Of a DNA stretch of 64,000 nucleotides, positions 45,001 through 53,770 are shown piece after piece (positions within the stretch are counted from its first letter, which is position 1; each line of letters starts with the position of its first letter). The position numbers and the translations under genes were made by a program. Source of the stretch: Streptomyces sp. GS7 (lineage in GTDB: Bacteria > Actinomycetota > Actinomycetes > Streptomycetales > Streptomycetaceae). The DNA lies in NCBI RefSeq assembly GCF_009834125.1, contig NZ_CP047146.1, positions 1,791,501 to 1,855,500 on the forward strand, written 5' to 3'. Under the pieces are notes generated by a model. That model searched no databases, was not told the origin of the DNA, and worked only from the letters and a program-made list of their open reading frames with translations.

Positions 45001-46446
45001 ATGGTCCGCATGCCCCCGATAGCCACCCCTTCCACGCTGTCCGCCGCCGCACGCCGGGCGGCGGCGCCGTCCTGGCTGGTGATGCTGCTGGTCTGCGCCG
45101 GGCAGTTCCTGGTCGTCCTGGACGTCTCCGTCGTGAACGTGGCCCTGCCCGCCATGCGTTCCGGCCTGGGACTGTCGGAGCTGGGCCTCCAGTGGATCGT
45201 CAATGCCTACGTGATCACCTTCGCGGGCTTCATGCTGCTCGGCGGCCGGGCCGCCGACCTCTTCGGCCGCAAGCGGATCTTCGTCCTCGGGCTGGCGCTC
45301 TTCACCGTCGCGAGCCTGGCCGGCGGACTCGCCCAGCAGCCCTGGCAGTTGATCGCGGCCCGCACCGTCCAGGGCGTCGGCGCGGCGGTGCTCTCCCCGG
45401 CGACGCTGACCATCCTCACCACGTCGTTCCCGGCCGGCCCGGCCCGTACCCGCGCCATCGCCACCTGGACCGCGGTGGGCGCGGGCGGTGGCGCGGTGGG
45501 CGGCCTGGTCGGCGGGGTGCTCACCCAGTACCTGTCGTGGCGCTGGGTGCTGCTGATCAACGTGCCGGTGGGGGCGCTGGTCCTGGCCGGGGCGGTGACC
45601 TGGCTCACCGAGAGCCGGCAGGGTGCCACGCGGCGGCTGGACGTGCCCGGCGCGCTGCTGGTGACCTGCGGGCTCGGGCTGGTGGCCTACGGGATCGTGC
45701 AGACCGAGACGCACGGCTGGGGGTCGGCCGCCGCGCTGCTGCCGCTGGCCGCCGGGCTCCTGGTGGTCGCGGCCTTCGTCGCCGTCGAGGCGCGCACCAA
45801 GGCCCCGTTGATGCCGCTGGGGCTCTTCCGGCTGCGCTCGGTCTCGTCGGCGAACGCGGCGATGGTGCTGGCCGGCGCCGCGATGTTCTCCATGTGGTAC
45901 TTCCTGTCCCTCTACGTCCAGAACGTCCTCTCCTACACGCCACTTGAGGCCGGGCTCTCCTTCATCCCGCACTCGCTGAGCATCGTGCTGGGCTCGAAGC
46001 TCGCGCCGCGGCTGATGAACCGGGTCGGAGCCAAGACGCTGGCCGTCACCGGTGCGGCGATCTCGCTCTCCGGCATGCTGTGGCAGAGCACGATGACCGC
46101 CCACGGGACGTACCTCGGCACGATCCTCGGCCCCGGCGTCCTGATGGCGCTGGGCGCCGGACTGACCGCGACACCGACCGCCGCCATCGCCACCTCCGGC
46201 GCGGACCCGGCCGACCAGGGCCTGGTCTCCGGCCTGATCAACACCTCCCGTCAAATGGGCGGCGCGCTGGGCCTGTCGGTCCTCTCCACCATCGCCGCCG
46301 CCCGGATCGCCGAGGGGCACGGCCGGACGGCGCTGGCGAGCGGCTACGGGCTCGCCTTCGGCTCCGGCGCGATCGTGCTGGCGGCGTCCATCGTGCTGAT
46401 GCTGCTCGCCCTGCCGCGCCGCCGGGCCGGGGCCGCCCAGGGGTGA
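45001..46446 (+). CDS. DHA2-type MFS exporter
   Basis: A 481-residue, 14-helix drug:H+ antiporter-2 family exporter. Helix 1 is VCAGQFLVVLDVSVVNVALPAM, motif A LGGRAADLFGRKRIFVLG, motif C AVGAGGGAVGGLVGGVLTQYLSWRWVLLINVPVGA. The C-half has QGLVSGLINTSRQMGGALGLSV. It is close to actinorhodin- and tetracenomycin-type exporters in sequence character; the substrate is unknown. ATG 45001 or 45010 is likely; the frame opens at 44941. No local TetR gene is present to control it. Confidence 0.85.
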   Translation: MVRMPPIATPSTLSAAARRAAAPSWLVMLLVCAGQFLVVLDVSVVNVALPAMRSGLGLSELGLQWIVNAYVITFAGFMLLGGRAADLFGRKRIFVLGLALFTVASLAGGLAQQPWQLIAARTVQGVGAAVLSPATLTILTTSFPAGPARTRAIATWTAVGAGGGAVGGLVGGVLTQYLSWRWVLLINVPVGALVLAGAVTWLTESRQGATRRLDVPGALLVTCGLGLVAYGIVQTETHGWGSAAALLPLAAGLLVVAAFVAVEARTKAPLMPLGLFRLRSVSSANAAMVLAGAAMFSMWYFLSLYVQNVLSYTPLEAGLSFIPHSLSIVLGSKLAPRLMNRVGAKTLAVTGAAISLSGMLWQSTMTAHGTYLGTILGPGVLMALGAGLTATPTAAIATSGADPADQGLVSGLINTSRQMGGALGLSVLSTIAAARIAEGHGRTALASGYGLAFGSGAIVLAASIVLMLLALPRRRAGAAQG

Positions 46447-46485
46447 CCGCCCGGCCGGGGGCCGCGTGCCCGGTACGGCCCGCGG

Positions 46486-47091
46486 CTACAGCCAGCCGTT
46501 GCGGCGGGCCGCCCGTACGGCCTCCATGCGGTTGCGGGTGCCGGTCTTGCCGATGGCCGCCGAGAGGTAGTTGCGGACGGTGGCCTGGGAGAGGTGCAGC
46601 CGGCCGGCGATATCGGCGACCGTCGCACCGTCCACGGCCGCGGTGAGCACATCGCGTTCGCGCTGGGTCAGCGGATTGGGGCCGGCGCTCAGCGCCGCCG
46701 CGGCCAGCCCGGGGTCGATGACCTGCTCACCGGCGAGGACCCGGCGGATCGCCGCCGCCAGGTCCTCCACCGGCCCGTCCTTCACCAGGAAGCCGGACGC
46801 CCCGGCCTCCATGGCGCGGCGCAGATAGCCGGGCCGGCCGAACGTCGTCACGATCAGCACCTTGCACGACGGCAGCTGCGCGCGCAGGTCGGCGGCTGCG
46901 TCCAGCCCGCTGCGGCCCGGGAGTTCGATGTCCAGCAGCGCCACATCGGGCCGGGCGGCCAGCGCCGCGTCGACGATCTGGTCGCCCGCCGGGACCTGGG
47001 CGACGACCTCCATGTCCTCCTCCAGGTCGAGCAGCAGCGCCAGCGCGCCCCGCATCATTCCCTGGTCCTCCGCCAGCAGGACCCTGATCAC
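46486..47091 (-). CDS. NarL/DesR-type response regulator
   Basis: A 201-residue two-component response regulator. The receiver domain spans residues 1-120: acidic pair in VLLAEDQGMMRGAL, phospho-acceptor Asp in DVALLDIELPGRSG, switch Thr in VLIVTTFGRPGYL and Lys in FLVKDGPVEDL. The LuxR-type helix-turn-helix follows: LTQRERDVLTAAVDGATVAD, then IAGRLHLSQATVRNYLSAAI. Its ATG overlaps the histidine kinase stop by 4 bases. The adjacent ABC exporter genes are the probable targets; a palindrome TGACAAATGTCA lies before them. Confidence 0.9.
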   Translation of the reverse strand: MIRVLLAEDQGMMRGALALLLDLEEDMEVVAQVPAGDQIVDAALAARPDVALLDIELPGRSGLDAAADLRAQLPSCKVLIVTTFGRPGYLRRAMEAGASGFLVKDGPVEDLAAAIRRVLAGEQVIDPGLAAAALSAGPNPLTQRERDVLTAAVDGATVADIAGRLHLSQATVRNYLSAAIGKTGTRNRMEAVRAARRNGWL

Positions 47092-48416
47092 CTGGTCAAC
47101 TCCTCCGCATCCGCCATGTCGCCCGCGCCCACCGGCAGTTCGGCGGTCACGCGGAAACCGCGCCGGCCGTCGGGACCGCTGCGCAGCGTGCCGCCCGCCG
47201 CGGCCAGCCGCTCGGCCAGCCCCTTCAGGCCCGTACCGCCCACCGGGCCGGGGCCGTTGCCGTCGGCCGGGTCGGCCGGGTCGGCCGAGCGGCCCCGCGT
47301 ACCGGCGGCACCGTCGGGCGCTCCGGAACCGGAGCCTACGGGACCGCGGCCGTCGTCCGTGATCGTCAGCCGGGCCCGGTCGTCGTCGGCGTGCAGCGCG
47401 ATCTCGCAGCGGGTGGCGCCGCTGTGCCGCACGGTGTTGGTCACGCCCTCGCGGACCACCCAGCCCAGCAGCGCCTCGGCCTGCGCGGGCAGCGGCGGCC
47501 CGGACACTCGTACGACGGGGTCGACACCGGCCGCCTCCAGCGCCGAACGGGCCCGGTCCAGCTCGGTGCTGAGGCTGCCCTCGCGGTAGCCGGTGACCGC
47601 CTCGCGGATCTCGGTCAGCGCCTGCCGGCCGACCGCCTCGATGTCGGCGGCCTGGGCCAGCGCGGCATCGAGGTTGCGCGGCGCCAGCCGGCGGACCGCC
47701 TCGGCCTTGACCACCACCACGGACAGGGTGTGGCCCAGCAGGTCGTGCAGATCGCGGGAGAACCGCAGCCGCTCCCGCTCCACGGCGCTGCGCGCCAGTT
47801 CCTGACGGGTGGTGCGCAGCTCCTGGATCGTGTCGAAGAGGCTGAGGACCGTCGCCGTCACCATGCCGGACAGGAACGTGGCGTAGCCGATGCCGACCGA
47901 GCCCGACACGCTGTGGTCGACCTGGCCGGACAGGAAGCCGGCCGCGCCGCTGATCGCGATCAGCCAGACGCCGAGGGGCCTGCCGCGCAGCGCGCGCACC
48001 GTACCGGAGGCCAGCGACAGCAGCGGGAAGAAGAGGAACCAGTCACCGCGGAAGCCGAGCGCGATGGCGAAGGTGACGGCGGTCAGCGCGCCGAGGGCGT
48101 AGAGCGGGTAGCGGGTGTCGCGCCTGCGGGGGTTGAAGGAGGCGAAGACGACGCTGACGTAGAGGGAGTTGAAGGCCAGGAGTCCGGCGCCGGCCAGCAC
48201 CGGGTGGTCGGTCCTGCCGTGGATGATGTTGGAGAACGCGCCCAGTCCCATCAGCAGCCAGGGCAGGAAGGTGTACCGGTTGGGGCCCTTCATCTGCCGC
48301 TCGGCCCACTTCGGCACCGTCGCGCACGACCCCTGCCCCTCGTCGCCGCTGCAGCCGTTGCCGCTGCCGCCGTTGCCGCCCCCGGGCTTCGCGCCCCGTG
48401 TCCGCCGCTGTGCCAT
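47088..48416 (-). CDS. DesK-type sensor histidine kinase
   Basis: A 442-residue membrane histidine kinase. Residues ~45-200 contain six hydrophobic segments (YTFLPWLLMGLGAFSNIIH through FLSGMVTATVLSLF) forming the sensor. The HisKA_3 dimerisation helix holds the phospho-His in RFSRDLHDLLGHTLSVVVVK. The ATPase has the N-box VVREGVTNTVRHSGATRC, a G1 box DDGRGPVG followed by a Gly/Pro-rich insertion, and G2 GGTGLKGLAERLAAAGGTL. The Gly/Ser-rich N-terminus includes two Cys (GNGCSGDEGQGSC). It pairs with the coupled response regulator. DesK-type kinases sense membrane state; the stimulus here is unknown. Confidence 0.88.
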   Translation of the reverse strand: MAQRRTRGAKPGGGNGGSGNGCSGDEGQGSCATVPKWAERQMKGPNRYTFLPWLLMGLGAFSNIIHGRTDHPVLAGAGLLAFNSLYVSVVFASFNPRRRDTRYPLYALGALTAVTFAIALGFRGDWFLFFPLLSLASGTVRALRGRPLGVWLIAISGAAGFLSGQVDHSVSGSVGIGYATFLSGMVTATVLSLFDTIQELRTTRQELARSAVERERLRFSRDLHDLLGHTLSVVVVKAEAVRRLAPRNLDAALAQAADIEAVGRQALTEIREAVTGYREGSLSTELDRARSALEAAGVDPVVRVSGPPLPAQAEALLGWVVREGVTNTVRHSGATRCEIALHADDDRARLTITDDGRGPVGSGSGAPDGAAGTRGRSADPADPADGNGPGPVGGTGLKGLAERLAAAGGTLRSGPDGRRGFRVTAELPVGAGDMADAEELTR

Positions 48417-48433
48417 CTGCCTCACGCCGTCCC

Positions 48434-49162
48434 TCACACCGAGCGGGCCGCCCGGCGGTACGCGTACACCGCGTAACCGCCGAAGAGTGCCAGCCAGGCG
48501 GCCAGCACCGCCACCGTCGTCAGCCCCGGCGCGCCGCCGCGGGTGATGCTCAGCCCCAGATCGGCGAAGCGGTTGGCGGGCGTCCAGGAGGACAGCGCGC
48601 GCAGCCAGCCGGGGAACGCGTCGGCCGGGAACCACAGGCCGCCGACGAGCGAGAGCAGCAGCAGGCAGCCGGTGTTGACCAGTCCGGTGGTCTGCGAGGA
48701 GAGGCGGTAGCCGTTGCCGAGACCGAGCAGGGTGAAGGGCGCGGTCCCCAGCCAGAGCAGCACGACCAGCGCGGCCCACTGCCAGGCCGCCAGCCGTATG
48801 CCGTTGACCAGCGCGCCCACCAGCAGCACCGCCCCGATGGCCGGCAGCACCGTCACCGTCCCGGCCAGTCCGCGGGCCACCACCACCTGGACCGGGCCCA
48901 GCGGGGTGATCCGCAGCTGCCGCAGCCAGCCCAGGCTCCGGTCCTCGGCGAGGCCGTTGCCCACCCCGATCGCCGCGCCCAGCCCGCCGTACGCGGCCAG
49001 GCCGACCATCGAGGAGACCTTCCACGCCATCGGCGCGCCACCGGGGCCCGCGCCGATCTTGGTGAACAGCAGGTACATCAGCACCGGCATCCCGACACCG
49101 AAGATCACAAAGCCCTTGTCGCGCAGCGTGCGGCGCACTTCCAGGCGGAGGTAGTCGAGCAT
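48434..49162 (-). CDS. ABC-2 type exporter permease (DrrB-like)
   Basis: A 242-residue ABC-2 permease. It has LRLEVRRTLRDKGFVIFGVG at the N-terminus and about six membrane helices, with VVVARGLAGTVTVLPAIGAV and LLLLSLVGGLWFPADAFPGWL typical of ABC-2 permeases of the NodJ/DrrB group. ATG 49162 overlaps the ATPase stop by one base. It forms the membrane channel with the upstream-encoded ATPase and is adjacent to, and co-oriented with, a DesKR-type two-component pair. Confidence 0.88.
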   Translation of the reverse strand: MLDYLRLEVRRTLRDKGFVIFGVGMPVLMYLLFTKIGAGPGGAPMAWKVSSMVGLAAYGGLGAAIGVGNGLAEDRSLGWLRQLRITPLGPVQVVVARGLAGTVTVLPAIGAVLLVGALVNGIRLAAWQWAALVVLLWLGTAPFTLLGLGNGYRLSSQTTGLVNTGCLLLLSLVGGLWFPADAFPGWLRALSSWTPANRFADLGLSITRGGAPGLTTVAVLAAWLALFGGYAVYAYRRAARSV

Positions 49163-50175
49163 CACACCGTCTCCTTCGGGGGCAGCGCGCCGTGGGCGGC
49201 GGGCGTACGGGCGCCCACGGCGCCGTGGTCCGTGGCACCGCGGCCCGTCGCGCCGCCGGTGTCGTCGTCGGCGTCCGGTGCGCCGGTCAGTAGGAGGAAG
49301 GCATCCTCCAGGCTGGCGGGGGAGACGTGGAGGCCGCGGATGAGGTCCAGGTGGGCCAGCGCCCGCACCGTCGCGTCGGAGTCCGACGTCCGCAGCAGGG
49401 CGCGGTCGCCGCGGATCTCCACGGCGGTCACGCCGGGCAGCCCGGACAGTGCGCCGGTGCCCGCGCCCGCGAGGTCGAAGGAGACCAGCGAGCCGCCGGC
49501 CCGCCGCTTGACCGCCTCGCCGCTGCCGTCCGCGACCACCCGGCCGCGGTCGATCACCACGATCCGGTCGGCGTTGTCGTCCGCCTCCTCCAGATAGTGG
49601 GTGGAGAACAGGATGGTGTTGCCGCGCCGCGCATAGCCGCGCATGGCGTGCCAGAACGCCCGGCGCGCTTCCACGTCCAGCGCCGCCGTGGGCTCGTCGA
49701 GCACCAGCAGCTCGGGGTTGCCGGCCAGCGCCACCGCGAACCGGACCCGCTGCGCCTGGCCGCCCGAGAGCCGGTCGATCCGGCGCCCGCCGAAGTCGGC
49801 GAGGCCGGCCAGCCCCAGGGCTTCGGAGACCTCCATCGGGTTCGGGTACGTGGCGGCGACGAAGCCGACCAACTCGCGGACGGTGACCCGGGGGATGGGC
49901 TTGCCGTCCTGGAGCATCGCCCCCACCCGGCCCGCCCGCACCGCCGCCTCCGGCTCGTCGCCGAACAGCCGCACCGTGCCCGAGCTGGGCGGCAGCAGGC
50001 CCAGCAGCATGCTGATGGTGGTGGACTTGCCCGCGCCGTTGCGCCCGAGCAGTGCCACCGTCTCGCCCTGGGCGATCTCCAGGTCCAGCCCGGCCACGGC
50101 ACGCACCGCGCCGTAGTTCCGGGTCACCCCGGAGAATCCCACCGCCGTGCCTCCCGGCACCGCCGTCCCCGTCAT
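49162..50175 (-). CDS. ABC exporter ATP-binding protein (DrrA-like)
   Basis: A 337-residue ATPase. It has Walker A LLGRNGAGKSTTISMLLGLL, Q-loop GAMLQDGKPIP (the Gln followed by Asp, slightly unusual), signature LSGGQAQRVRFAVAL, Walker B LLVLDEPTAALDVEARRAFW and the H-loop in FSTHYLEEADDNADR. A C-terminal DUF4162-like extension (residues ~220-300) and an Asp/Gly-rich tail follow. It partners with the permease gene overlapping its stop. Substrates of this class include antibiotics, lipids and Na+. Start ATG 50175. Confidence 0.9.
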   Translation of the reverse strand: MTGTAVPGGTAVGFSGVTRNYGAVRAVAGLDLEIAQGETVALLGRNGAGKSTTISMLLGLLPPSSGTVRLFGDEPEAAVRAGRVGAMLQDGKPIPRVTVRELVGFVAATYPNPMEVSEALGLAGLADFGGRRIDRLSGGQAQRVRFAVALAGNPELLVLDEPTAALDVEARRAFWHAMRGYARRGNTILFSTHYLEEADDNADRIVVIDRGRVVADGSGEAVKRRAGGSLVSFDLAGAGTGALSGLPGVTAVEIRGDRALLRTSDSDATVRALAHLDLIRGLHVSPASLEDAFLLLTGAPDADDDTGGATGRGATDHGAVGARTPAAHGALPPKETV

Positions 50176-50579
50176 GGCCGCCCTCCCCGTTGCGCCGGCG
50201 CGCTCGCCGCGCCGGCCGTGCTCGTCCTCGGACGACGCCCCACCGGCGTCGTGCCCATGACGCTACGGACGTCCGCCGCCGGGCGGCAGGTGCGAATGTG
50301 CGGGATCCGCCCTGACAAATGTCACGGTCCGCCGGGCGGCACCGCACCGCGGCACGTCCGCGCCTTCGCCCGCCCTCCCCGTATCTGACAATCCGTCAGA
50401 GGTCTTCCGGGTGCGGCGCGCATCGGCTATACATGAGGGCCATCGGCTAGAACGCGTTCTAGAAGCGCGCCGGCGCGCCCACCGGACGCGGTCCGCCGAC
50501 CCGATACGACCCCGGCACGGTCGACGGTGCGGACGGCCGGGCCGGGGTCTCACACCGTGGTGAAGGAGCAGCACCCCCG
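50176..50579. promoter_or_regulatory. Divergent regulatory region between ABC exporter and steroid operon
   Basis: No gene. It contains the palindrome TGACAAATGTCA (50313-50324), a candidate site for the adjacent LuxR-type response regulator, and the perfect KstR-type operator at 50447-50462. GGTGAAGGAGCAGC near 50560 serves as ribosome-binding site for the hydratase gene. Confidence 0.55.
50447..50462 (+). promoter_or_regulatory. KstR-type operator, perfect 16-bp palindrome
   Basis: CTAGAACGCGTTCTAG is a perfect palindrome containing TAGAACGCGTTCTA, an exact match to TNNAACNNGTTNNA. It lies 117 bases before the MaoC hydratase gene, the first gene of a three-gene steroid-type operon. It is the best operator copy in the window. 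Confidence 0.8.
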
Positions 50580-51464
50580 ATGCCCATCGACGCCGCCAAG
50601 GCCACCTCCGCCGAGCCGCGGACCACCGAACTCGCCTGGGACCACAAGGACGTCCAGCTCTACCACCTCGGCATCGGCGCCGGCGCGGCCACCCCCGAGA
50701 AGCCGCACCCCGCCACCGACCCGGACGAGCTCCGCTACACCCTGGAGAGCGCGCTGCACGTCCTGCCCAGCTTCGCCACCGTCGCCGGCGGCGGCATGGC
50801 GCTCGCCGGCGGACTCTCCGCCCCCGGTATCGACGTCGACCTGGCCGCCGTCCTGCACGGCGGGCAGACCGTCACCGTGCACCGCGCCCTGCCCGTCACC
50901 GGCCGGGCCACCCAGACCTCGACCGTGCCCGCCGTCTACGACAAGGGCAAGGCCGCCGTCATCGTGCTGCGCTCCGAAGTGGCCGACGGCGACGGCCCGC
51001 TGTGGACCTGCGACACCCAGATCTTCGTCCGCGGCGAGGGGGGCTTCGGCGGCGAACGCGGGCCCTCCGCACGCCTCGAACCGCCCGAGCGGGCACCCGA
51101 CCTGACCACCGAGCGGCTCATCCGCGAGGACCAGGCGCTGCTCTACCGCCTGTCCGGCGACTGGAACCCGCTGCACGCCGACCCCGAGTTCGCCAGGCTC
51201 GCCGGGTTCGACCGGCCGATCCTGCACGGGCTGTGCTCGTACGGGGTCACGCTGAAGGCGGTCGTCGACACGGCGCTGGGCGGCGACGTCGGGCGGGTCC
51301 GCTCGTACACCACCCGCTTCGCCGGGGTGGTCTTCCCGGGGGAGACGCTGCGCATCCACGTCTGGCGGGACGCCCCCGAGGCGGGCCGCCTCCAGGTGTC
51401 GGTCACCGCGGCCGACCGCGACGACGCCCCGGTGCTGGCGGACACCGTGATCGCGTACCGCTAG
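50580..51464 (+). CDS. MaoC-like enoyl-CoA hydratase, Hsd4B/ChsH3-like
   Basis: A 294-residue double-hotdog hydratase. The N-terminal domain has WDHKDVQLYHLGIGAGA and HVLPSFATVAGGGMAL; IFVRGEGGFGGERGPSARLEPPERAPD links to the catalytic C-domain, with the hydratase-2 motif SGDWNPLHADPEFARLAGF (catalytic Asp and His) and PILHGLCSYGVTLKAV. This matches, from memory, mycobacterial Rv3538 (Hsd4B/ChsH3), a 2-enoyl-CoA hydratase of cholesterol side-chain breakdown. First gene of an operon with an alcohol dehydrogenase and an SDR under a perfect KstR-type operator. Confidence 0.88.
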   Translation: MPIDAAKATSAEPRTTELAWDHKDVQLYHLGIGAGAATPEKPHPATDPDELRYTLESALHVLPSFATVAGGGMALAGGLSAPGIDVDLAAVLHGGQTVTVHRALPVTGRATQTSTVPAVYDKGKAAVIVLRSEVADGDGPLWTCDTQIFVRGEGGFGGERGPSARLEPPERAPDLTTERLIREDQALLYRLSGDWNPLHADPEFARLAGFDRPILHGLCSYGVTLKAVVDTALGGDVGRVRSYTTRFAGVVFPGETLRIHVWRDAPEAGRLQVSVTAADRDDAPVLADTVIAYR

Positions 51465-51466
51465 GC

Positions 51467-51494
51467 CCTGCCCGGTGGGTCGGGGTCGGGCAGG
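51467..51494 (+). terminator. Weak intercistronic hairpin
   Basis: CCTGCCC and GGGCAGG pair across a 14-base loop just after the hydratase stop. It may attenuate or protect the transcript rather than end it, as the operon appears to continue. Confidence 0.35.
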
Positions 51495-51573
51495 CCCCAG
51501 GTCCTGCCCGAGGGGCGACGGCCGGGACATCCGGTCGCCGTTTGTTGCCGTGAAGCCGCGAGAGGAGCCGTGA

Positions 51574-52656
51574 GTGCGCATGCGCGCAGCCGTACTGCAC
51601 GAGACGGGACAGGACAAGCTCGACGTGCTCGACGACGTCGAGGCGACGGGGTTCGGGCCGGGGAAGGTCCGGATACGCATCCGGGCCACCGGGCTGTGCC
51701 ACTCCGATCTCTCCGCGATGAACGGGGTGTTGCCGCAGCCCGCGCCGTTCGTCCCCGGCCACGAGGGCGCCGGCGAGATCCTCGATGTCGGCGACGGGGT
51801 CGGCGGACTGCGGCAGGGCGACCGGGTCCTGATGTGCTGGCTGCCCGCCTGCGGCGGCTGCCCGTCCTGCAAGCGGGGCCAGACGCACCTGTGCCTGGCC
51901 GGGTTCATGAACGCCGGCACGCCCAACTTCCGGCGCCCCGGCGGGGAGGTCTTCGGCTTCGCCGGGACCGGGACCTTCGCCGAGGAGGTCGTGGTGGCCG
52001 CCGACTGCGCGGTCCCCATCCCGGACGACGTCCCGTACGAGATCGCCGCGCTGATCGGCTGCGGGGTCACCACCGGGCTCGGCGCCGCCCTCAACACCGC
52101 GAAGGTGGAGGCCGCGTCGTCGGTCGCGGTGATCGGCTGCGGCGGCGTCGGCATCTCCGTCATCCAGGGCGCGCGGGCCTGCGGCGCCGCGCAGATCGTC
52201 GCCGTCGACCCGGTGGCCGCCCGCCGCGAGGCCGCCCTCCGCTTCGGCGCCACCGAGGCCGTGGCGCCGGACGAACTCGCCGACGCCAAGGCCCGGATCA
52301 CCGGGGGAGAGGGCTTCGACTACGTCTTCGAGGTCGTCGGCAAGTCGGCCACCACCCGCACCGCGTACGAGACGACCCGGCGCGGCGGCACCCTGTGCGT
52401 GGTCGGCGCGGGCGCGCTGGACGACACCTTCCAGGTCAACATGTTCGAGCTGTTCTTCGACGAGAAGCGGATCCTGCCGTCGCTGTACGGGGGCGGCGAC
52501 GTGCTGCGGTCCTACGAGCGGGCCATCGCGCTGTGGCGGGCCGGCCGGATCGACCTCGAAGGGCTGATCACCCACCGCGTCCGGCTCGCCGAGATCAACG
52601 ACGCCCTCGACCAGATGCGTTCGGGAACCTCGCTCCGCACCTGCATCGAGATCTGA
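51574..52656 (+). CDS. Zinc-dependent alcohol dehydrogenase
   Basis: A 360-residue medium-chain dehydrogenase. The catalytic zinc ligands are the Cys in TGLCHSDLSAMNG, His-Glu in PGHEGAGEIL and Cys in LIGCGVTTGLGAAL. The structural zinc site is the four Cys of PACGGCPSCKRGQTHLCL. The Rossmann motif is VAVIGCGGVGISVIQGA. It belongs to the AdhD/Rv3086-like group that oxidises primary alcohols, which would suit a hydroxylated sterol side chain made by a CYP125-type enzyme; this is inferred. GTG 51574 follows GAGGAG at good spacing; ATG 51580 is an alternative. Confidence 0.88.
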   Translation: MRMRAAVLHETGQDKLDVLDDVEATGFGPGKVRIRIRATGLCHSDLSAMNGVLPQPAPFVPGHEGAGEILDVGDGVGGLRQGDRVLMCWLPACGGCPSCKRGQTHLCLAGFMNAGTPNFRRPGGEVFGFAGTGTFAEEVVVAADCAVPIPDDVPYEIAALIGCGVTTGLGAALNTAKVEAASSVAVIGCGGVGISVIQGARACGAAQIVAVDPVAARREAALRFGATEAVAPDELADAKARITGGEGFDYVFEVVGKSATTRTAYETTRRGGTLCVVGAGALDDTFQVNMFELFFDEKRILPSLYGGGDVLRSYERAIALWRAGRIDLEGLITHRVRLAEINDALDQMRSGTSLRTCIEI

Positions 52657-52723
52657 CACCGACCGCCGTGCGGGACGACAGGACGGGTCGGGACAGGGCA
52701 TGACAGGACAGGAGGGGACACGC

Positions 52724-53665
52724 ATGGCACAGCCACTGGAGGGCCTGACCGCGATCGTCACCGGCGCCGGACGCGGTCTGGGCCGGGCCGAGGCCCTGGA
52801 ACTCGCCCGCCTCGGCGCCCGGGTCGTCGTCAACGACTTCGGTCAGCCCGGCCGGGACGGTTCGGGCACCGCCTCGGCCGCCCCCGCCGAGGAGGCCGCC
52901 GCAGCGATCCGCGCGGCGGGCGGGCAGGCGGTCGCCCACCTCGGCGACGTCGCCGACCACCAACAGGCCGAAGAACTCGTCCGGTTGGCGATCGACACCT
53001 ACGGCCGGCTGGACATCCTGGTCAACAACGCGGGGATCCTCCGGGACCGGATGGTGTTCTCGATGACCGAGGACGAGTGGGACTCGGTGATCCGCGTCCA
53101 CCTCAAGGGGCACTTCAACACCACCCACTTCGCCGCCGCACACTGGCGCGCCCGCTCCAAGGAGGCCGGCGGCCCGGTCTTCGGCCGGATCGTCAACACC
53201 TCGTCCGAGGCGTTCCTCGCCGGCTCGGCCGGCCAGCCCAACTACGCGGCGGCCAAGGGCGGCATCGTCGGCCTCACCACGTCCACGGCGCTGGCGCTGG
53301 CCAAGTACGGCGTGACCGCGAACGCGATCTGCCCGCGCGCCCGCACCCGGATGACCGAGGACGTCTTCGCCGGATTCCAGGTCCCGGACGACGGCGGCCT
53401 CGACCCGCTGGCACCCGAGCACGTCGCGCCGCTGGTCGGCTATCTGGCCTCGCCGGCCGCCGCCCGGGTCAACGGCCAGCTGCTGGTCGTCCACGGCGGG
53501 ATGGTCGCGATCGCCGAACGCCCCCGGATCGCCGCCAAGTTCGACACCGCCAAGGAGGTCTTCAGCTACGAGGAGCTGGACGGCCTGCTGACGCCGTACT
53601 ACGCCGAGCGCCCGGCGCACGAGACCTTCGCGGCGGCCGAGGTGCTGGGCCTCAAGCACGGCTGA
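52724..53665 (+). CDS. SDR family oxidoreductase, Hsd4A-like
   Basis: A 313-residue short-chain dehydrogenase. The NAD-binding motif is TAIVTGAGRGLGRAEALELA, followed by LVNNAGILRDRMVFSMTEDE, the catalytic Ser in VNTSSEAFLAGSAGQP and Tyr-x3-Lys in NYAAAKGGIVGL. A C-terminal extension after ARTRMTEDVFAG resembles the SDRs fused or linked to MaoC hydratases. Similar to mycobacterial Hsd4A (Rv3502c), a 17-beta-hydroxysteroid/3-hydroxyacyl-CoA dehydrogenase, so with the MaoC hydratase it could perform two successive beta-oxidation steps. ATG 52724 is preceded by GGAGGGG; the frame also opens at 52700. Confidence 0.86.
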   Translation: MAQPLEGLTAIVTGAGRGLGRAEALELARLGARVVVNDFGQPGRDGSGTASAAPAEEAAAAIRAAGGQAVAHLGDVADHQQAEELVRLAIDTYGRLDILVNNAGILRDRMVFSMTEDEWDSVIRVHLKGHFNTTHFAAAHWRARSKEAGGPVFGRIVNTSSEAFLAGSAGQPNYAAAKGGIVGLTTSTALALAKYGVTANAICPRARTRMTEDVFAGFQVPDDGGLDPLAPEHVAPLVGYLASPAAARVNGQLLVVHGGMVAIAERPRIAAKFDTAKEVFSYEELDGLLTPYYAERPAHETFAAAEVLGLKHG

Positions 53666-53705
53666 CGGCCGGTCCGTTCGGGTGCGGACCGGTGCACGCA
53701 CGGAA

Positions 53706-53753
53706 ACGGCCGCGGCCGCCGCCCGCGGGAAGCGGTGCGTCGGCCGCGGCCGT
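53706..53753. terminator. Bidirectional GC hairpin
   Basis: ACGGCCGCGGCCG pairs perfectly (13 bp) with CGGCCGCGGCCGT across a 22-base loop, between the convergent SDR gene and small-protein gene. Confidence 0.75.
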
Positions 53754-53770
53754 CGGCGTCGGGTGGGTCC

